Of a stretch of DNA of 64,000 nucleotides, positions 34,876 through 46,789 are shown in pieces (position 1 is the stretch's first letter; every line of letters begins with the position of its first letter). The DNA lies in NCBI RefSeq assembly GCF_002095465.1, contig NZ_MLFP01000006.1, positions 62,001 to 126,000 on the forward strand. Direction: 5' to 3'. The notes under the pieces were generated by a model that had not been told where the DNA came from, searched no databases, and saw nothing but the letters and a program-made list of their open reading frames with translations. A program made the position numbers and the translations under genes. The stretch comes from Pantoea rodasii (GTDB lineage Bacteria > Pseudomonadota > Gammaproteobacteria > Enterobacterales > Enterobacteriaceae).

Positions 34876-35739
34876 ATGAGTCAGCAACCTGTCGTGGCGG
34901 TATTAGGTTTGGGCGCAATGGGGCACGCGTTTGCCGCCAATCTGCTGAAGAAAGGCTTTGTGGTGCGCGGTTGGAACCGCACGCGCGCCAAAGGTGAGGA
35001 TCTGCTGAGTGCCGGATTGCACCTCAGCGACAGCGCAGCGCAGGCCGTGGAAGGCGCGGACGTAGTGATCGCCATGCTGTCTGATGGCGACACCACGCGT
35101 CAGACTTTGACCGAAGCGAGCAGCACATTGAAGCAGGGCGCGACCGTCTGCCAGATGGGCACCATTGGCGTAGAGGCCACCGATGCGCTGATTGCCGATC
35201 TACAACGCTCACGCCCGGATATCGTGTTTATTGATGCGCCGGTTTCCGGTACCAAAGCGCCTGCCGAGAATGCACAAATTCTGGTCATGGCCAGCGGCGA
35301 TCAAAGCAAAGCGCAGGCGGCAGAGCAGGTGTTTGCCGCGATTGGTAAAGGCACGCAGTGGCTGGGTGAAGCGGGCGCCAGCTCGCGTATGAAGCTGGTA
35401 GTCAACAGCTGGCTGATTGGCCTGATGCAGAGCCTCGCCGAGAGCACGCGTTTGGCAGAGCAGTTTGGTTTTACTACCGACGATCTGTGGAAAGTGCTGG
35501 ATGGCGGTCCGCTGGCAGTGCCTTACGCCAAAATGAAGCTGGGAATGATTGCCAGCGGAGACTTCACCCCGCAGATGCATCTGGTGTGGGCATTGAAAGA
35601 TGCCAAACTGGCGCTGGATGCCGCCGGCGACAGCAAGCTGCCCGCGCTGGAGAATATCGTTGATGTCTGGCAGCAAGCAGTCGATGCCGGTTACGGCGAG
35701 CAGGATCTGGCGGCGGTTTATCAGTACCTGAAACGCTAA
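34876..35739 (+). CDS. NAD(P)-dependent 3-hydroxyisobutyrate-dehydrogenase-family protein
   Basis: 287 residues: Rossmann fold (VAVLGLGAMGHAFAANLL), substrate loop DAPVSGTKAPAE and the catalytic Lys region (GASSRMKLVVNSWL), as in beta-hydroxyacid dehydrogenases. Exact substrate unclear (3-hydroxyisobutyrate, tartronate semialdehyde and glyoxylate reductases share this fold). ATG 34876 was chosen for GGGAG upstream. The AraC regulator begins at the very next base after the stop, so they form an operon. Confidence 0.88.
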   Translation: MSQQPVVAVLGLGAMGHAFAANLLKKGFVVRGWNRTRAKGEDLLSAGLHLSDSAAQAVEGADVVIAMLSDGDTTRQTLTEASSTLKQGATVCQMGTIGVEATDALIADLQRSRPDIVFIDAPVSGTKAPAENAQILVMASGDQSKAQAAEQVFAAIGKGTQWLGEAGASSRMKLVVNSWLIGLMQSLAESTRLAEQFGFTTDDLWKVLDGGPLAVPYAKMKLGMIASGDFTPQMHLVWALKDAKLALDAAGDSKLPALENIVDVWQQAVDAGYGEQDLAAVYQYLKR

Positions 35740-36522
35740 ATGAGCCAGCGGCTCAACGTCGATTTCACCCATCGTCCGCTGGTGCCTTATGCGCACGATT
35801 ATGCGCATGGCGATGCTGAGCCGTGGCACTATCACTCTTGCGCGCAGCTGATCCACACCCTAAGCGGCGTGGTGAAAGTCGAAACGCAGCAGGGCAGTTG
35901 GATTGTGCCACCGAGCCGTGGCGTGTGGTTACCAGCGGGTACCGAGCACGCGCTGCATATTGTGGGATCGGTAGCGGCACGCACGCTGTTTGTCGATCCG
36001 CTGGCGCGAGCCGATCTGCCTGCCAGTTGTCAGGTGGTGCAAATTTCACCGTTGCTGCGTGAGCTGATCGTCAGCGCATTGACGCTACCGGAACAATACG
36101 GATCCGGAAGTCGTGCAGAGCGCATCTATGAGTTAATTCTGGATGAAATTCGCGTCATGGATGTGCTGCCCTTTGGGTTGCAGTGGCCGGAAGGAGAACG
36201 ACTACGTGCACTGTGTCAGCAGATCCACCAGCGACCGGGCGAAAACTGGACATTAGCCAGAGCGGCCAGCCAACTCTGTGTTGCTGAACGCACGCTGGCG
36301 CGCCATTTCAGTCGCGAAACCGGCTTACAGTTTAGCGACTGGGTGCGTCGTGCGCGCCTCAGTGTCGCGCTAGCGCGTCTGGCGCAGGGCGAAACGGTGT
36401 TAGCGGTGGCGCTCGAACTGGGTTATGACAGCCCGAGCGCCTTCAGTGCGATGTTTCGCCGCGTACTTGGCGTTACACCGGCAAACTACTTTCCTGTGGC
36501 AGAAAAGCGTGGGCTGCGTTGA
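35740..36522 (+). CDS. AraC-family regulator with cupin sensor
   Basis: 260 residues: N-terminal cupin (EPWHYHSCAQLIHTLSGVVKV, WLPAGTEHALH) and C-terminal double helix-turn-helix (AASQLCVAERTLARHFSRE, LELGYDSPSAFSAMFRRVLG). It directly abuts the dehydrogenase gene, so it may respond to that enzyme's pathway. Its 3' end overlaps the convergent leuA by 50 bp. Confidence 0.9.
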   Translation: MSQRLNVDFTHRPLVPYAHDYAHGDAEPWHYHSCAQLIHTLSGVVKVETQQGSWIVPPSRGVWLPAGTEHALHIVGSVAARTLFVDPLARADLPASCQVVQISPLLRELIVSALTLPEQYGSGSRAERIYELILDEIRVMDVLPFGLQWPEGERLRALCQQIHQRPGENWTLARAASQLCVAERTLARHFSRETGLQFSDWVRRARLSVALARLAQGETVLAVALELGYDSPSAFSAMFRRVLGVTPANYFPVAEKRGLR

Positions 36523-38158
36523 GCAGCGCCTGTAACGAGGCGCGCGCCACATCATTATCAATGCCTACGCCCCAGGCTCGTTCACCCCGCGCATTGATGC
36601 AGCTGATGTAAGTAACTGAGCGGCTGTCACTGCGCTTACCCAGCGTGTGCTCGTGATAATCCTCAATACTGATCCCAAGATCATAGCGCTGGCGCAATGC
36701 CGCCACCGCTGCCGACAGCAGTCCATTGCCTTTAGCCTCCAGCGTTAACTGTTGTCCGCCATCCTGCACCCGCGCTTTGAAACGCGTTTCACCTTTCTCA
36801 TCACTGTGGCTCTCCGCCTCCAGTAAGCGACGCGAAGGCTGCGCTAAGCCGTAATGCTGGCAGAACAGCTGCCACAGGGCGTGATGCGTCATCTCCTGGC
36901 CGTGAGCATCGGTTTGCTGCTGCACAATACGGCTGAAATCCTGCTGCAATCCGCGAGGTAACTGCAGCCCGTGATTTTGCTCCAGCAGCCAGGCGGCACC
37001 GCCTTTACCGGACTGGCTATTCACGCGGATTACCGCTTCATAGCTGCAACCGATATCCAGCGGATCGAGCGGCAAATAAGGCATTTGCCAGATCGACTCC
37101 TGACGTTCGCTGCGCTCGGCAAAGCCTTTGCGAATCGCATCCTGATGTGAACCTGAGAAGGCGGTAAATACCAGTTCTCCGGCATACGGATGGCGCGGAT
37201 GAACCGGTAGCTGGTTACAACGCGTCACCACCTCCAGCACCTGCTGGATATCGCTGAAATCGAGTTGCGGTGCCACACCCTGCGTGTAGAGATTAAGCGC
37301 CAGCGTCACGATATCGACATTTCCGGTACGCTCTCCGTTGCCAAATAAACACCCCTCAACGCGATCGGCTCCAGCCAGTATCGCCAGTTCGGCGCAGGCC
37401 ACGCCGGTCCCACGATCGTTATGCGGATGTACGCAAATCGCTACTTGCGCACGCTGGCTGAAATGACGACAGAAAAATTCAATCTGATCGGCATAGACGT
37501 TTGGCGTATTCACTTCCACCGTGGCGGGCAGGTTGATGATCATCGGTCTTTGCGGGCCAGGTTGCCAGATCGCGGCCACCGCTTCACATATTTCCAGCGC
37601 AAATTCCGGCTCGGTAAAGCAGAACGTCTCGGGTGAATACTGGAAGGTCCATGCAGTATCCGGTTGAGCTTCACAACGGGCGCGGATCTGGCGGGCACCG
37701 GCGCAAGCCAGTTCGATGATCTCTGCTTTGCTCTGGCGGAACACCCGTTCACGGAACAGCGGCGCGGTCGCGTTATACATATGCACGATGGCTTGTGGGG
37801 CACCGCGTAACGCTTCAAAGGTGCGATCGATCAGATCGCTGCGCGCTTGCGTCAGCACCTGAATCGCGACGTCCGAAGGAATATGGTTCTGCTCAATCAG
37901 CAGGCGCACAAAGTCGAAATCGGTTTGCGAGGCGGCGGGAAATGCGACTTCGATTTCTTTGAAGCCGCAGCGCAGCAACAACTGCCAGAATTCCAGCTTG
38001 CGTGCGCTGTCCATGGGCGTAGCCAGCGCCTGATTGCCGTCGCGCAGGTCGGTGGACAACCAGCGCGGTGCCTGAGTGAGCTGGCGCGAAGGCCACTGAC
38101 GGTCGGGCAAATCAATCACCGGGTAGGGACGGTATTTTTCAGCAGGGTGGTTCAGCAT
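36473..38158 (-). CDS. leuA: 2-isopropylmalate synthase, long LeuA type
   Basis: Condenses acetyl-CoA with 2-ketoisovalerate in leucine synthesis. 561 residues; N-terminal TIM barrel (STDLRDGNQAL, HPHNDRGTGVA) and C-terminal LeuA dimer/regulatory domain. The start PAEKYRPYPVIDLPDRQWPS is that of the LeuA type found in actinobacteria and some proteobacteria, not the enterobacterial leuABCD enzyme. AAGGAG precedes ATG 38158. No leuBCD nearby, so this may be a second copy, possibly acquired. A normal leuA elsewhere would be expected but is outside the window. Confidence 0.9.
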   Translation of the reverse strand: MLNHPAEKYRPYPVIDLPDRQWPSRQLTQAPRWLSTDLRDGNQALATPMDSARKLEFWQLLLRCGFKEIEVAFPAASQTDFDFVRLLIEQNHIPSDVAIQVLTQARSDLIDRTFEALRGAPQAIVHMYNATAPLFRERVFRQSKAEIIELACAGARQIRARCEAQPDTAWTFQYSPETFCFTEPEFALEICEAVAAIWQPGPQRPMIINLPATVEVNTPNVYADQIEFFCRHFSQRAQVAICVHPHNDRGTGVACAELAILAGADRVEGCLFGNGERTGNVDIVTLALNLYTQGVAPQLDFSDIQQVLEVVTRCNQLPVHPRHPYAGELVFTAFSGSHQDAIRKGFAERSERQESIWQMPYLPLDPLDIGCSYEAVIRVNSQSGKGGAAWLLEQNHGLQLPRGLQQDFSRIVQQQTDAHGQEMTHHALWQLFCQHYGLAQPSRRLLEAESHSDEKGETRFKARVQDGGQQLTLEAKGNGLLSAAVAALRQRYDLGISIEDYHEHTLGKRSDSRSVTYISCINARGERAWGVGIDNDVARASLQALLNAAHAFLPQESSLPV

Positions 38159-38422
38159 GAGGTTCTCCTTATGGGTCTGCATTCAGTCTGGACCACATCG
38201 ACGCACGCTGCTCACGCATAACTGACAACCCGCGTTGCGTAACTGACATTTCGTTGTGAGGTTGCCACAACCCAGGCGGGTAAGTGCCGTTTTTCGTGGG
38301 CACTCACCCCTCAAAGGATTCATTCTGCTTATGCGCAGGATGATATTCCTCAGACGAAATCGGCATCTGCACTTTCATTGCGACAAGGTAGTCTGGGACT
38401 TTGCGCCAGAAGAGAAAATAGA

Positions 38423-39355
38423 ATGAAAAGAACAGCTTTAGCCCTTTTAGTGTTGCTAAACAGTGGCGCCGTTGCCGCGGAAACTGTCACGCTGCGCATT
38501 GCCGATCAGAAAGGCAATATGCACGCCGAGATGGAAGCGGCTCAGCAGTTAAACAACCTCAACTACAAAATCGAATGGGCGGAGTTCCCGGCGGCGGCAC
38601 CGCTGGCGGAAGCGCTGAATGCGGGAGCCGTCGATGCGGGGATTATCGGTGATGCGCCGCTGCTGTTCTCGCTGGCGGCCGGTTCGCAGGTGAAAGCGGT
38701 GGCGGTGAGTAAATCGGTTCCCGAAGGCTTAGCGGTTTTAGTGAGCCCTGACTCGACAATCAAAAACGTGGCGGATCTGAAAGGAAAAAACATCGCCACC
38801 GGACGTGGCTCAATCGGCCATTTTGAAGCGCTGAAAGCACTGGAAAAGGCCGGTTTAACGGATAAAGACGTCAACTTTCGCTTCCTGACGCCCGCTGATG
38901 CGCGCATCGCATTAGCCAACGGTTCAGTGGATGCCTGGTCAACGTGGGATCCTTATACCGCGCTGGCGGAAGTCACGCATACTGGACGCGTGTTGATCAA
39001 TGGCGTCGGTCTCTCCAGCGGTAACAGCTTCCTCGCGGCCACCGATGCGGCCATCAATAACGAGGCTAAACGCGCGGCGCTGCAGGATTACGTGAATCGT
39101 CTGGCGGCGGCAGATCGCTGGGCCAACGGCCATGTCGATGAGTACTCCACCACGCTGGCGAAAATTATCGGTTTTCCCAAAGAAGCAGCGGCGAAGTCCT
39201 TTGCACGCCGCCAGTCGCATTGGCAGGCCATCGATGACGCCACCATTGCGCAGCAGCAGGACACTGCCGATTTTTATCAGAAATATGGCCTGATCAAGCA
39301 GCATCTTGACGTCAAACCCACCTTTTACCATGGCTTAAAGGTTGCGCAGAACTAA
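38423..39355 (+). CDS. periplasmic substrate-binding protein, SsuA/NrtA type, orphan
   Basis: 310 residues with a Sec signal peptide (TALALLVLLNSGAVAAE) and the two-lobed fold of aliphatic sulfonate/nitrate-type binding proteins (LRIADQKGN, GIIGDAPLLFSLAAG, VDAWSTWDPYTA). No permease or ATPase gene is next to it, so it must borrow a transporter encoded elsewhere. Divergent from leuA. The dipeptidase gene follows 78 bp later on the same strand. Confidence 0.87.
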   Translation: MKRTALALLVLLNSGAVAAETVTLRIADQKGNMHAEMEAAQQLNNLNYKIEWAEFPAAAPLAEALNAGAVDAGIIGDAPLLFSLAAGSQVKAVAVSKSVPEGLAVLVSPDSTIKNVADLKGKNIATGRGSIGHFEALKALEKAGLTDKDVNFRFLTPADARIALANGSVDAWSTWDPYTALAEVTHTGRVLINGVGLSSGNSFLAATDAAINNEAKRAALQDYVNRLAAADRWANGHVDEYSTTLAKIIGFPKEAAAKSFARRQSHWQAIDDATIAQQQDTADFYQKYGLIKQHLDVKPTFYHGLKVAQN

Positions 39356-39433
39356 CGCTTTGTGCCCCTTTGTTTGGCGATTCAGCAGGGCGCGAGTAGC
39401 ATAGTGCCCCTGTTGTCTCGCTGTGTGATCCCT

Positions 39434-40459
39434 ATGTTATTTAAAACCTTCGATGGCCATAACGATCTGCTGCTCAACCTGTGGCTGCATCATCGTGAAG
39501 ATCCCGCTGACGCCTTTTTTTCTGGTATTGAGAAAGGGCATCTGGATTTTCCACGTATGCAGCAGGGCGGTTTTGCCGGTGGGTTATTTGCGCTGTTTGT
39601 CCCGCCGCAGCGCTATATCAATGAGGTTGCGCCACAGCGTGCAAACGAACAATGGCAGCCGCTGGATATTCTTTGGCAGCAACTCGATATCCTGAAAACG
39701 CTGGTGGTTCAGTCCGATGGGCGCGCGCGTTTATGTCTGACCGCCGCGGAGATCGCCGCCTGTCGGCATGATGGCGTGCTGGCGATGGTGGCGCATATCG
39801 AAGGGGCGGATGGATTTGATGCTGAGGGCGAAGATCTGCATGCCTTTTATCAGGCCGGCGTGCGCAGTATCGGGCCTTTCTGGAACTTACCTAACCGATT
39901 TGGCGAAGGGGTGAACGGTGCATTCCCGCATTCGCCGGACACCGGGCCAGGTCTGACCGCCGCAGGAGAGCAGCTGATCGCTGCCGCCAATCGCCATCGC
40001 ATGATGATTGACGTGTCGCATATGAATGAAAAAGCGTTTTGGGATACCGCTCGGCTCTCCAACGCGCCGCTGGTGGCCAGCCACTCTAACGCACACGCGC
40101 GTTGCGCCCAGCCGCGCAATCTTACCGACGATCAACTGCGTGCCATTCGCGATAGCGGCGGTGTGGTCGGTATTAATTTTGGTAACGCTTTCTTACGGCC
40201 GGATGGCAAGCGCGATACTGACACGCCATTGATCGAAATTGTTAAACATCTGGATCATTTAGTTGAAATAATGGGGCCAGAAAACGTAGCATTTGGTTCA
40301 GATTTTGACGGCATCAGCGTGCCCGATGCGTTGAAAGATGTTTCAGGGCTGCCGCATCTTTATACGCTGCTTGCATCGCTCGACTATGATCAAGCCATGA
40401 TCGAGCAGTTTGCCTGGGGTAACTGGCAGCGTGTCCTGCAACAGATTTGGCAGGATTAG
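39434..40459 (+). CDS. membrane-dipeptidase-family (M19) peptidase
   Basis: 341 residues; zinc-dipeptidase motifs HxD (FDGHNDLLLN), MVAHIEGAD, the His in IDVSHMNEKAFWD and ASHSNAHA. It lies 150 bp before pqqA. M19 enzymes cleave dipeptides, and PqqA processing must free a cross-linked Glu-Tyr unit, so a role in trimming PqqA is conceivable; this is inference from position only. Start at ATG 39434, as the longer frame has no ribosome-binding site. Confidence 0.87.
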   Translation: MLFKTFDGHNDLLLNLWLHHREDPADAFFSGIEKGHLDFPRMQQGGFAGGLFALFVPPQRYINEVAPQRANEQWQPLDILWQQLDILKTLVVQSDGRARLCLTAAEIAACRHDGVLAMVAHIEGADGFDAEGEDLHAFYQAGVRSIGPFWNLPNRFGEGVNGAFPHSPDTGPGLTAAGEQLIAAANRHRMMIDVSHMNEKAFWDTARLSNAPLVASHSNAHARCAQPRNLTDDQLRAIRDSGGVVGINFGNAFLRPDGKRDTDTPLIEIVKHLDHLVEIMGPENVAFGSDFDGISVPDALKDVSGLPHLYTLLASLDYDQAMIEQFAWGNWQRVLQQIWQD

Positions 40460-40609
40460 CACAATTCCCTTACCTAATCAGGGTTGATATGGCCGCTACA
40501 TTGGCGCAACATCAGCCCGCGTCGTGCGTGTCGCCAGCGATTAACCTCTCTGGCGCAAGCATTTTCAGCAGAGTCCGCTCTGCATTACGTGTTTTAAAGG
40601 AAATTTATT

Positions 40610-40681
40610 ATGTGGAAAAAACCTGAGTTTGTAGATCTGCGTCTGGGCCTGGAAGTGACTCTGTACATCTCCAACCGCTAA
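40610..40681 (+). CDS. pqqA: PqqA, PQQ precursor peptide
   Basis: 23-residue ribosomal peptide whose conserved Glu and Tyr (in [10 protein letters not shown]) are joined by PqqE and become PQQ. It is too short for ordinary gene finding. AAAGGA lies 9 bases before the ATG. It is followed by an attenuator-like hairpin and then pqqB, so it is likely made in excess over the enzymes. Confidence 0.97.
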   Translation: MWKKPEFVDLRLGLEVTLYISNR

Positions 40682-40689
40682 GACATTCT

Positions 40690-40719
40690 GCCCGCCATTC
40701 GTGCGGGCATTTTATTTTT
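40690..40719 (+). terminator. attenuator-type hairpin between pqqA and pqqB
   Basis: Stem GCCCGC / GCGGGC, seven-base loop, then ATTTTATTTTTC. Partial termination here would give high pqqA and low pqqBCDEF levels. Confidence 0.75.
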
Positions 40720-40736
40720 CTTTCTGGTCATTTCTC

Positions 40737-41663
40737 ATGTTTATTAAAGTGCTCGGTTCGGCGGCAGGCGGTGGCTTTCCGCAGTGGAACTGTAACTGCG
40801 CCAATTGCAGCGGCCTGCGTAACGGTACGATACAGGCTCAGGCGCGGACGCAATCCTCGATCATTGTCAGTGACAATGGCGAAGATTGGGTGCTGTGCAA
40901 CGCTTCGCCGGATATCAGTCAGCAGATCGCTCATACACCTGAATTAAATAAAAAAGATGTGCTGCGCGGCACGACGATTGGCAGCATTATTCTCACTGAC
41001 AGCCAGATCGATCACACCACCGGCTTACTTAGCCTGCGTGAAGGCTGCCCGCATCAGGTGTGGTGCACGCCAGAGGTTCATGCCGATCTCACCAGCGGTT
41101 TCCCGATTTTCACCATGTTGCAACACTGGAACGGCGGGTTGCAGCATCATGGGTTGACGCCACTCGAACCTTTCCGCGTCGATGTGTGTGGCAGCCTGCA
41201 GTTCACCGCCATCCCGATTCTCAGCAATGCGCCACCGTATTCGCCGTATCGCGACCGCCCTCTGCCGGGCCATAACGTCGCGCTGTTTATCGAAAATACC
41301 GCCAATGGCCAAACGTTGCTGTATGCGCCAGGTCTGGGCGAGCCCGATGCGGTGATCATGCCGTGGCTGGAGAAAGCCGATTGCCTGTTGATTGACGGTA
41401 CCGTCTGGCAGGACGATGAGTTGCTCGCCACTGGCGTCGGTAAAAATACCGGCAAAGCGATGGGGCATCTGGCCCTCGCGGAAGAGCATGGGCTGATGGC
41501 CCTGCTGGCATCGCTGCCGGCGAAACGCAAAATCTTAATTCATATTAATAACACCAATCCGATCCTCAACGAGCAGTCGCCGCAGCGTCAGTATCTGACA
41601 AAGCAGGGCATTGAAGTGAGTTGGGACGGGATGGCGATTCATCTGCAGGAGAGCGCATCGTGA
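40737..41663 (+). CDS. pqqB: PqqB, metallo-beta-lactamase-fold hydroxylase of PQQ synthesis
   Basis: 308 residues; start [20 protein letters not shown] is the PqqB N-terminus, and [15 protein letters not shown] is its metal-site region. PqqB is an iron-dependent hydroxylase acting on the processed Glu-Tyr unit. Stop overlaps the pqqC start (GTGA). Confidence 0.96.
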   Translation: MFIKVLGSAAGGGFPQWNCNCANCSGLRNGTIQAQARTQSSIIVSDNGEDWVLCNASPDISQQIAHTPELNKKDVLRGTTIGSIILTDSQIDHTTGLLSLREGCPHQVWCTPEVHADLTSGFPIFTMLQHWNGGLQHHGLTPLEPFRVDVCGSLQFTAIPILSNAPPYSPYRDRPLPGHNVALFIENTANGQTLLYAPGLGEPDAVIMPWLEKADCLLIDGTVWQDDELLATGVGKNTGKAMGHLALAEEHGLMALLASLPAKRKILIHINNTNPILNEQSPQRQYLTKQGIEVSWDGMAIHLQESAS

Positions 41664-42415
41664 TCATTACCGAAGCCTTATCGCCGCAAGAGTTTGAGCA
41701 GGCGCTGCGTGCTAAAGGCGCGTTTTACCATATTCACCACCCTTACCATATCGCGATGCACAATGGCGATGCGACTCGCGAACAGATTCAGGGTTGGGTG
41801 GTAAATCGCTTCTATTACCAGACCAATATCCCGCTGAAAGATGCGGCTATCATGTCAAACTGCCCGGATCCGGCCACGCGCCGTAAATGGGTGCAGCGCA
41901 TCCTCGATCATGACGGCAGCAACGGACAGGAAGGCGGTATTGAAGCCTGGCTGCAGCTGGGTGAAGCGGTGGGGCTGGACCGTGAAGTGCTACTGTCAGA
42001 AAAACTGGTGCTGCCGGGCGTACGTTTCGCCGTGGATGCCTACGTCAACTTCGCGCGCCGCGCCAATTGGCAGGAAGCGGCCTGCAGTTCGTTAACCGAA
42101 CTCTTCGCACCGCAAATCCATCAGTCGCGTCTCGACAGCTGGCCGCAGCACTATCCGTGGATCAAAGAAGAAGGCTACTTCTACTTCCGCAGTCGCCTGA
42201 GCCAGGCGAATCGCGATGTCGAACACGGGCTAGCGCTGGCGCTGGAGGTGTTCACCACCGCAGAGCAGCAAAATCGGATGCTCGAGATCCTGCAGTTCAA
42301 ACTCGACATTCTCTGGACGCTGCTGGATGCCATGACCATGGCCTATGCGCTGCAACGCCCGCCTTACCACACGGTCACCGATCAGGTGTCCTGGCACAGC
42401 ACAAGATTGGTATAA
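41660..42415 (+). CDS. pqqC: PqqC, PQQ synthase
   Basis: 251 residues; cofactor-free oxidase that performs the last ring closure and eight-electron oxidation. Conserved [14 protein letters not shown] and [19 protein letters not shown]. Start is GTG 41660, overlapping the pqqB stop; the upstream frame is pqqB. Confidence 0.97.
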   Translation: MIITEALSPQEFEQALRAKGAFYHIHHPYHIAMHNGDATREQIQGWVVNRFYYQTNIPLKDAAIMSNCPDPATRRKWVQRILDHDGSNGQEGGIEAWLQLGEAVGLDREVLLSEKLVLPGVRFAVDAYVNFARRANWQEAACSSLTELFAPQIHQSRLDSWPQHYPWIKEEGYFYFRSRLSQANRDVEHGLALALEVFTTAEQQNRMLEILQFKLDILWTLLDAMTMAYALQRPPYHTVTDQVSWHSTRLV

Positions 42416-42419
42416 CGTT

Positions 42420-43822
<1,403 letters not shown>

Positions 43823-43823
<1 letters not shown>

Positions 43824-46136
43824 TGTCCTCACGCCAGCTGCGGTTAGCTAACGGGTTGAAATGCCATCTGCACCATCAACCCGACGCGCGCGATGCCGCC
43901 GCGCTGGTCCGCGTGCAAGCTGGCAGCCTGGATGAGCCCGATCGCTGGCCGGGGCTGGCGCACTTGCTGGAGCATCTGTTGTTCTGCGGCAGCGAACGTT
44001 TCAAAGACAGCGATCGCCTGATGCCGTGGGTGCAACAGCAAGGTGGGCAGGTCAACGCCACCACCCAGCTCAGCAGCAGCGCCTTTTTTTCCAGCTTCCC
44101 TCGGCGAACCTGACTGAAGGTGTGCAGCGGTTAAGTGATATGATCGCCGCACCGCTGTTGAGCCAGCAGGCTATACAACAGGAAGTGGCGGTCATTGATG
44201 CAGAATGCCAACTTCTGCAGCAGCATGCCGAAACGCTCTGTGAAACCGCGCTGGTGGAGAGGTTGGGTGGGGCTTTTCAACGGTTTCGTGTCGGTAATCA
44301 GCAGGTATTCGGTGACAACGTCACGTTGTTGCAGCTCGCGTTGCGCGACTTTCATCAACGTTTTTATCACGCGAATGCCATGGAGCTGTGGTTACAGGGC
44401 CCGCAATCGTTAGATGAGTTGGCGCAACTCGCGCAACATTTTTCTTCGCCCAGTTCAGCTAAAACAAACCCTCAACTCCAGCGCCCATATTGCCGCCAGG
44501 CGACACGATGTTGCAGCTGTCAGGTGATGAAAGTTTCTGGCTAACACTGATGTTATCCGGTGATGAACATACATTGCGTGACAATGTCACCTTGCTCAGC
44601 GTGTTCTGGCAAGATGAAGCGCCGGGCAGCCTCCTGGCCGCACTCAGAGAGGCGGGATTGTGCGATACGCTGCAGGGGCAATGGCTGTGGCAGGATGCGC
44701 GGCACGGTTGGTTAGCGCTGCGCTTCAGTGGTCCTAAAATCAGTGCGGAGCAAGCTCAGCAGATTGAATTTTGTTTCAGGCAGCATTTGGCTGCGATAAG
44801 TCTTTGCACCTCTGAGCAACACCAGCATTATGCGCAACTGGCGCGGCACGATTTTGCCTGCTTATCGCCACTGGAACAGCTGCGTGGTCGGGCGCTGGGC
44901 TTTGCGCCGGCGGATTATGTGCCACAGGGTTTCAGCGCTTTTTTGGCTGCGTTGGCGCAGGTGCCATGCTCACGCTTGCTCACACAGCAGCAGCTGGACC
45001 GCGCAGAAAGCGTTCAGACACAAGGTTCACGCTGCTGCGCAAAAGTGGCTGCCGCAAAGCCTGAGCGCATTCTCAACGCCTGCATTCTTTTTTATCCCAC
45101 GGCGCAACCGGCCGTGTTGCCCCTGTTATCGCCGATAGCGATGCCACTGCCGCGTATTGCGCCACGACAACAGGTTGAGACCTTGCTGTTGCGGCCGGCC
45201 TTTTATCACACGCTGAGTGACGCTGATGCGCAGGCGCGGCAATTACTGCTGCGTCCGGTGTTAGCGGAGTTGCGTCATGCAGGAGGCACGGGCAGTTGGC
45301 AGCAGAGGCAAGGCGTCTGGCAGTTGGTGCTGAATCTGCCTGTCGGTGAGTCACACGCTTTGCTGGCTGTGTATGACGCACTTGAGGCATTGAACCTGAC
45401 ACCCGAGCTAAAACCGCAGGTGCTTGCCCAAACGATCGTGATCCGACAGCTTCTCGCAGCCTTACCTACGCAATTGATTGTTCCCACCCGTGATGCTCGC
45501 TGGTTGGCAGCATGGTGTGGCAAACACTCGGCATTACATCAGCGCGTGGCGCATTTGCTCAGTGACTTCACACCTGGTTTGGCAAACTGCGCTCAATCGC
45601 CACGATTGCAGCGGGGCATTAAGCCGATTCGCTGCACCGGGGGCGATCAGGCGCTGCTGCTGTTTATCCCGTTACCGCTAGCTGATGACAGGCATTTAGC
45701 CGCACTGCGCGCGCTGTCGTTGATGCTGGAACCGCGTTTTTTCCAGCGACTGCGGGTCGATCAGCAAATTGGCTATGTGGTGTCGGCGCGCTACCAGCGC
45801 GTGGCGGATGTCGATGGGCTGATGCTGGCACTCCAGTCGCCACAGATTCCATGGCAAACGCTGCTTGGACACTGCAAACGCTTTTTACGTGAGATCGTGG
45901 CAGAGCTAGACGCCATCACGCCGCAAACCTTAGCGGCCTGGCAAGCCACACTGCGCGAACAGTGCGATGCCAGCGATAACGCGGAAGCCGCACTTCAGGG
46001 GCTTCGGCAACAGCAGGGATTGCCAAATCTCACGCGTGACGCGGTGGCATCCCTGACGTTGCCTCTTATCCAGCAGCTTCATATCCGTTTACTGCGCGAA
46101 CGCCGCCGCTGGCGAATACTCGTTAATCAAAGCTGA
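43823..46136 (+). pseudogene. pqqF: PqqF M16 metallopeptidase, frame interrupted twice
   Basis: Protease thought to cut PqqA. The inverted zinc motif HLLEH (47-51) is present near the start. The frame breaks in a run of seven T (44084-44090) and at CCC 44484-44486; adding one base in each gives SSAFFFQLPSANL and LQRPILPPGDTMLQLSG and a product of about 770 residues, the length of Klebsiella PqqF. Last gene of the operon; its end overlaps the convergent antitoxin gene by 10 bp. Confidence 0.9.
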
Positions 46137-46426
46137 AAAGCGATGTGCTTACCATTCGGCAAAGTCACATCAATACGTATTTCCCCACCCAACGCAGCCA
46201 CGTAACGCTTGAGTGTTGAGATTCGAGGATCATTGCCGGGATTTTCGATTTTAGCGAGCGTGGGTTGGGAAATGCCCATCGTGCGGGCAAGCTCAGTTTG
46301 TGACAGATTCAGCTCCTCACGCAGTTGGTTTAAGGCAATTTCCTGACGCAGCTTTTCGACTTTTTTTGCGATACGTAGTTGGCTTTCTGCGGATTGTTTT
46401 TCAATTAACTCTTTGTACGTAGACAT
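46127..46426 (-). CDS. higA: HigA-type antitoxin
   Basis: 99 residues; charged helical N-terminus, then a helix-turn-helix (LNLSQTELARTMGISQPTLAKIE). It follows the toxin gene by 1 bp, the reverse order (toxin first) typical of higBA. It should neutralise the toxin and repress the operon through the upstream palindromes. Confidence 0.9.
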   Translation of the reverse strand: MSTYKELIEKQSAESQLRIAKKVEKLRQEIALNQLREELNLSQTELARTMGISQPTLAKIENPGNDPRISTLKRYVAALGGEIRIDVTLPNGKHIAFQL

Positions 46427-46427
46427 A

Positions 46428-46778
46428 TTATCCCTCCATCTGCACTAAATGCCGGCGGTATTCTGCCTCAGCCATGCTAATCATTTTCCGGTAAAATTGT
46501 TTTTGATTCATGCCGGTTTTATCTTCGGCACATAACACGATCGCGCGGCGCACAGGATCAAAGGCGTAAAAAGCTCGAATCGGTTTACCCTCGTGCTGAA
46601 TGCGTAACTCTTTAAGATGCGAAAATTTGCATCCTTTGAGGGTATCAACATAGGGTCGCCCAAGCTGTGGCCCCATTTCCGCTAGAATTCCCATGATGGC
46701 TAACACGTCTTCACGTAAGGTTTCATTTTGCGCGAAGAACCACTCGTCAAATACATCCGTTGTCAGTATTTCCCACAT
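46428..46778 (-). CDS. higB: HigB/Gp49-like mRNA interferase toxin
   Basis: 116 residues of the RelE/HigB superfamily, Gp49-like branch: LGRPYVDTLKGCKFSHLKELRIQHEGKPIRAFYAFDP, then CAEDKTG and a basic helix. Such toxins cut mRNA on the ribosome. First gene of the operon. The module sits directly behind pqqF and is likely a recent insertion. Confidence 0.9.
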   Translation of the reverse strand: MWEILTTDVFDEWFFAQNETLREDVLAIMGILAEMGPQLGRPYVDTLKGCKFSHLKELRIQHEGKPIRAFYAFDPVRRAIVLCAEDKTGMNQKQFYRKMISMAEAEYRRHLVQMEG

Positions 46779-46789
46779 ATCGCCATCCT

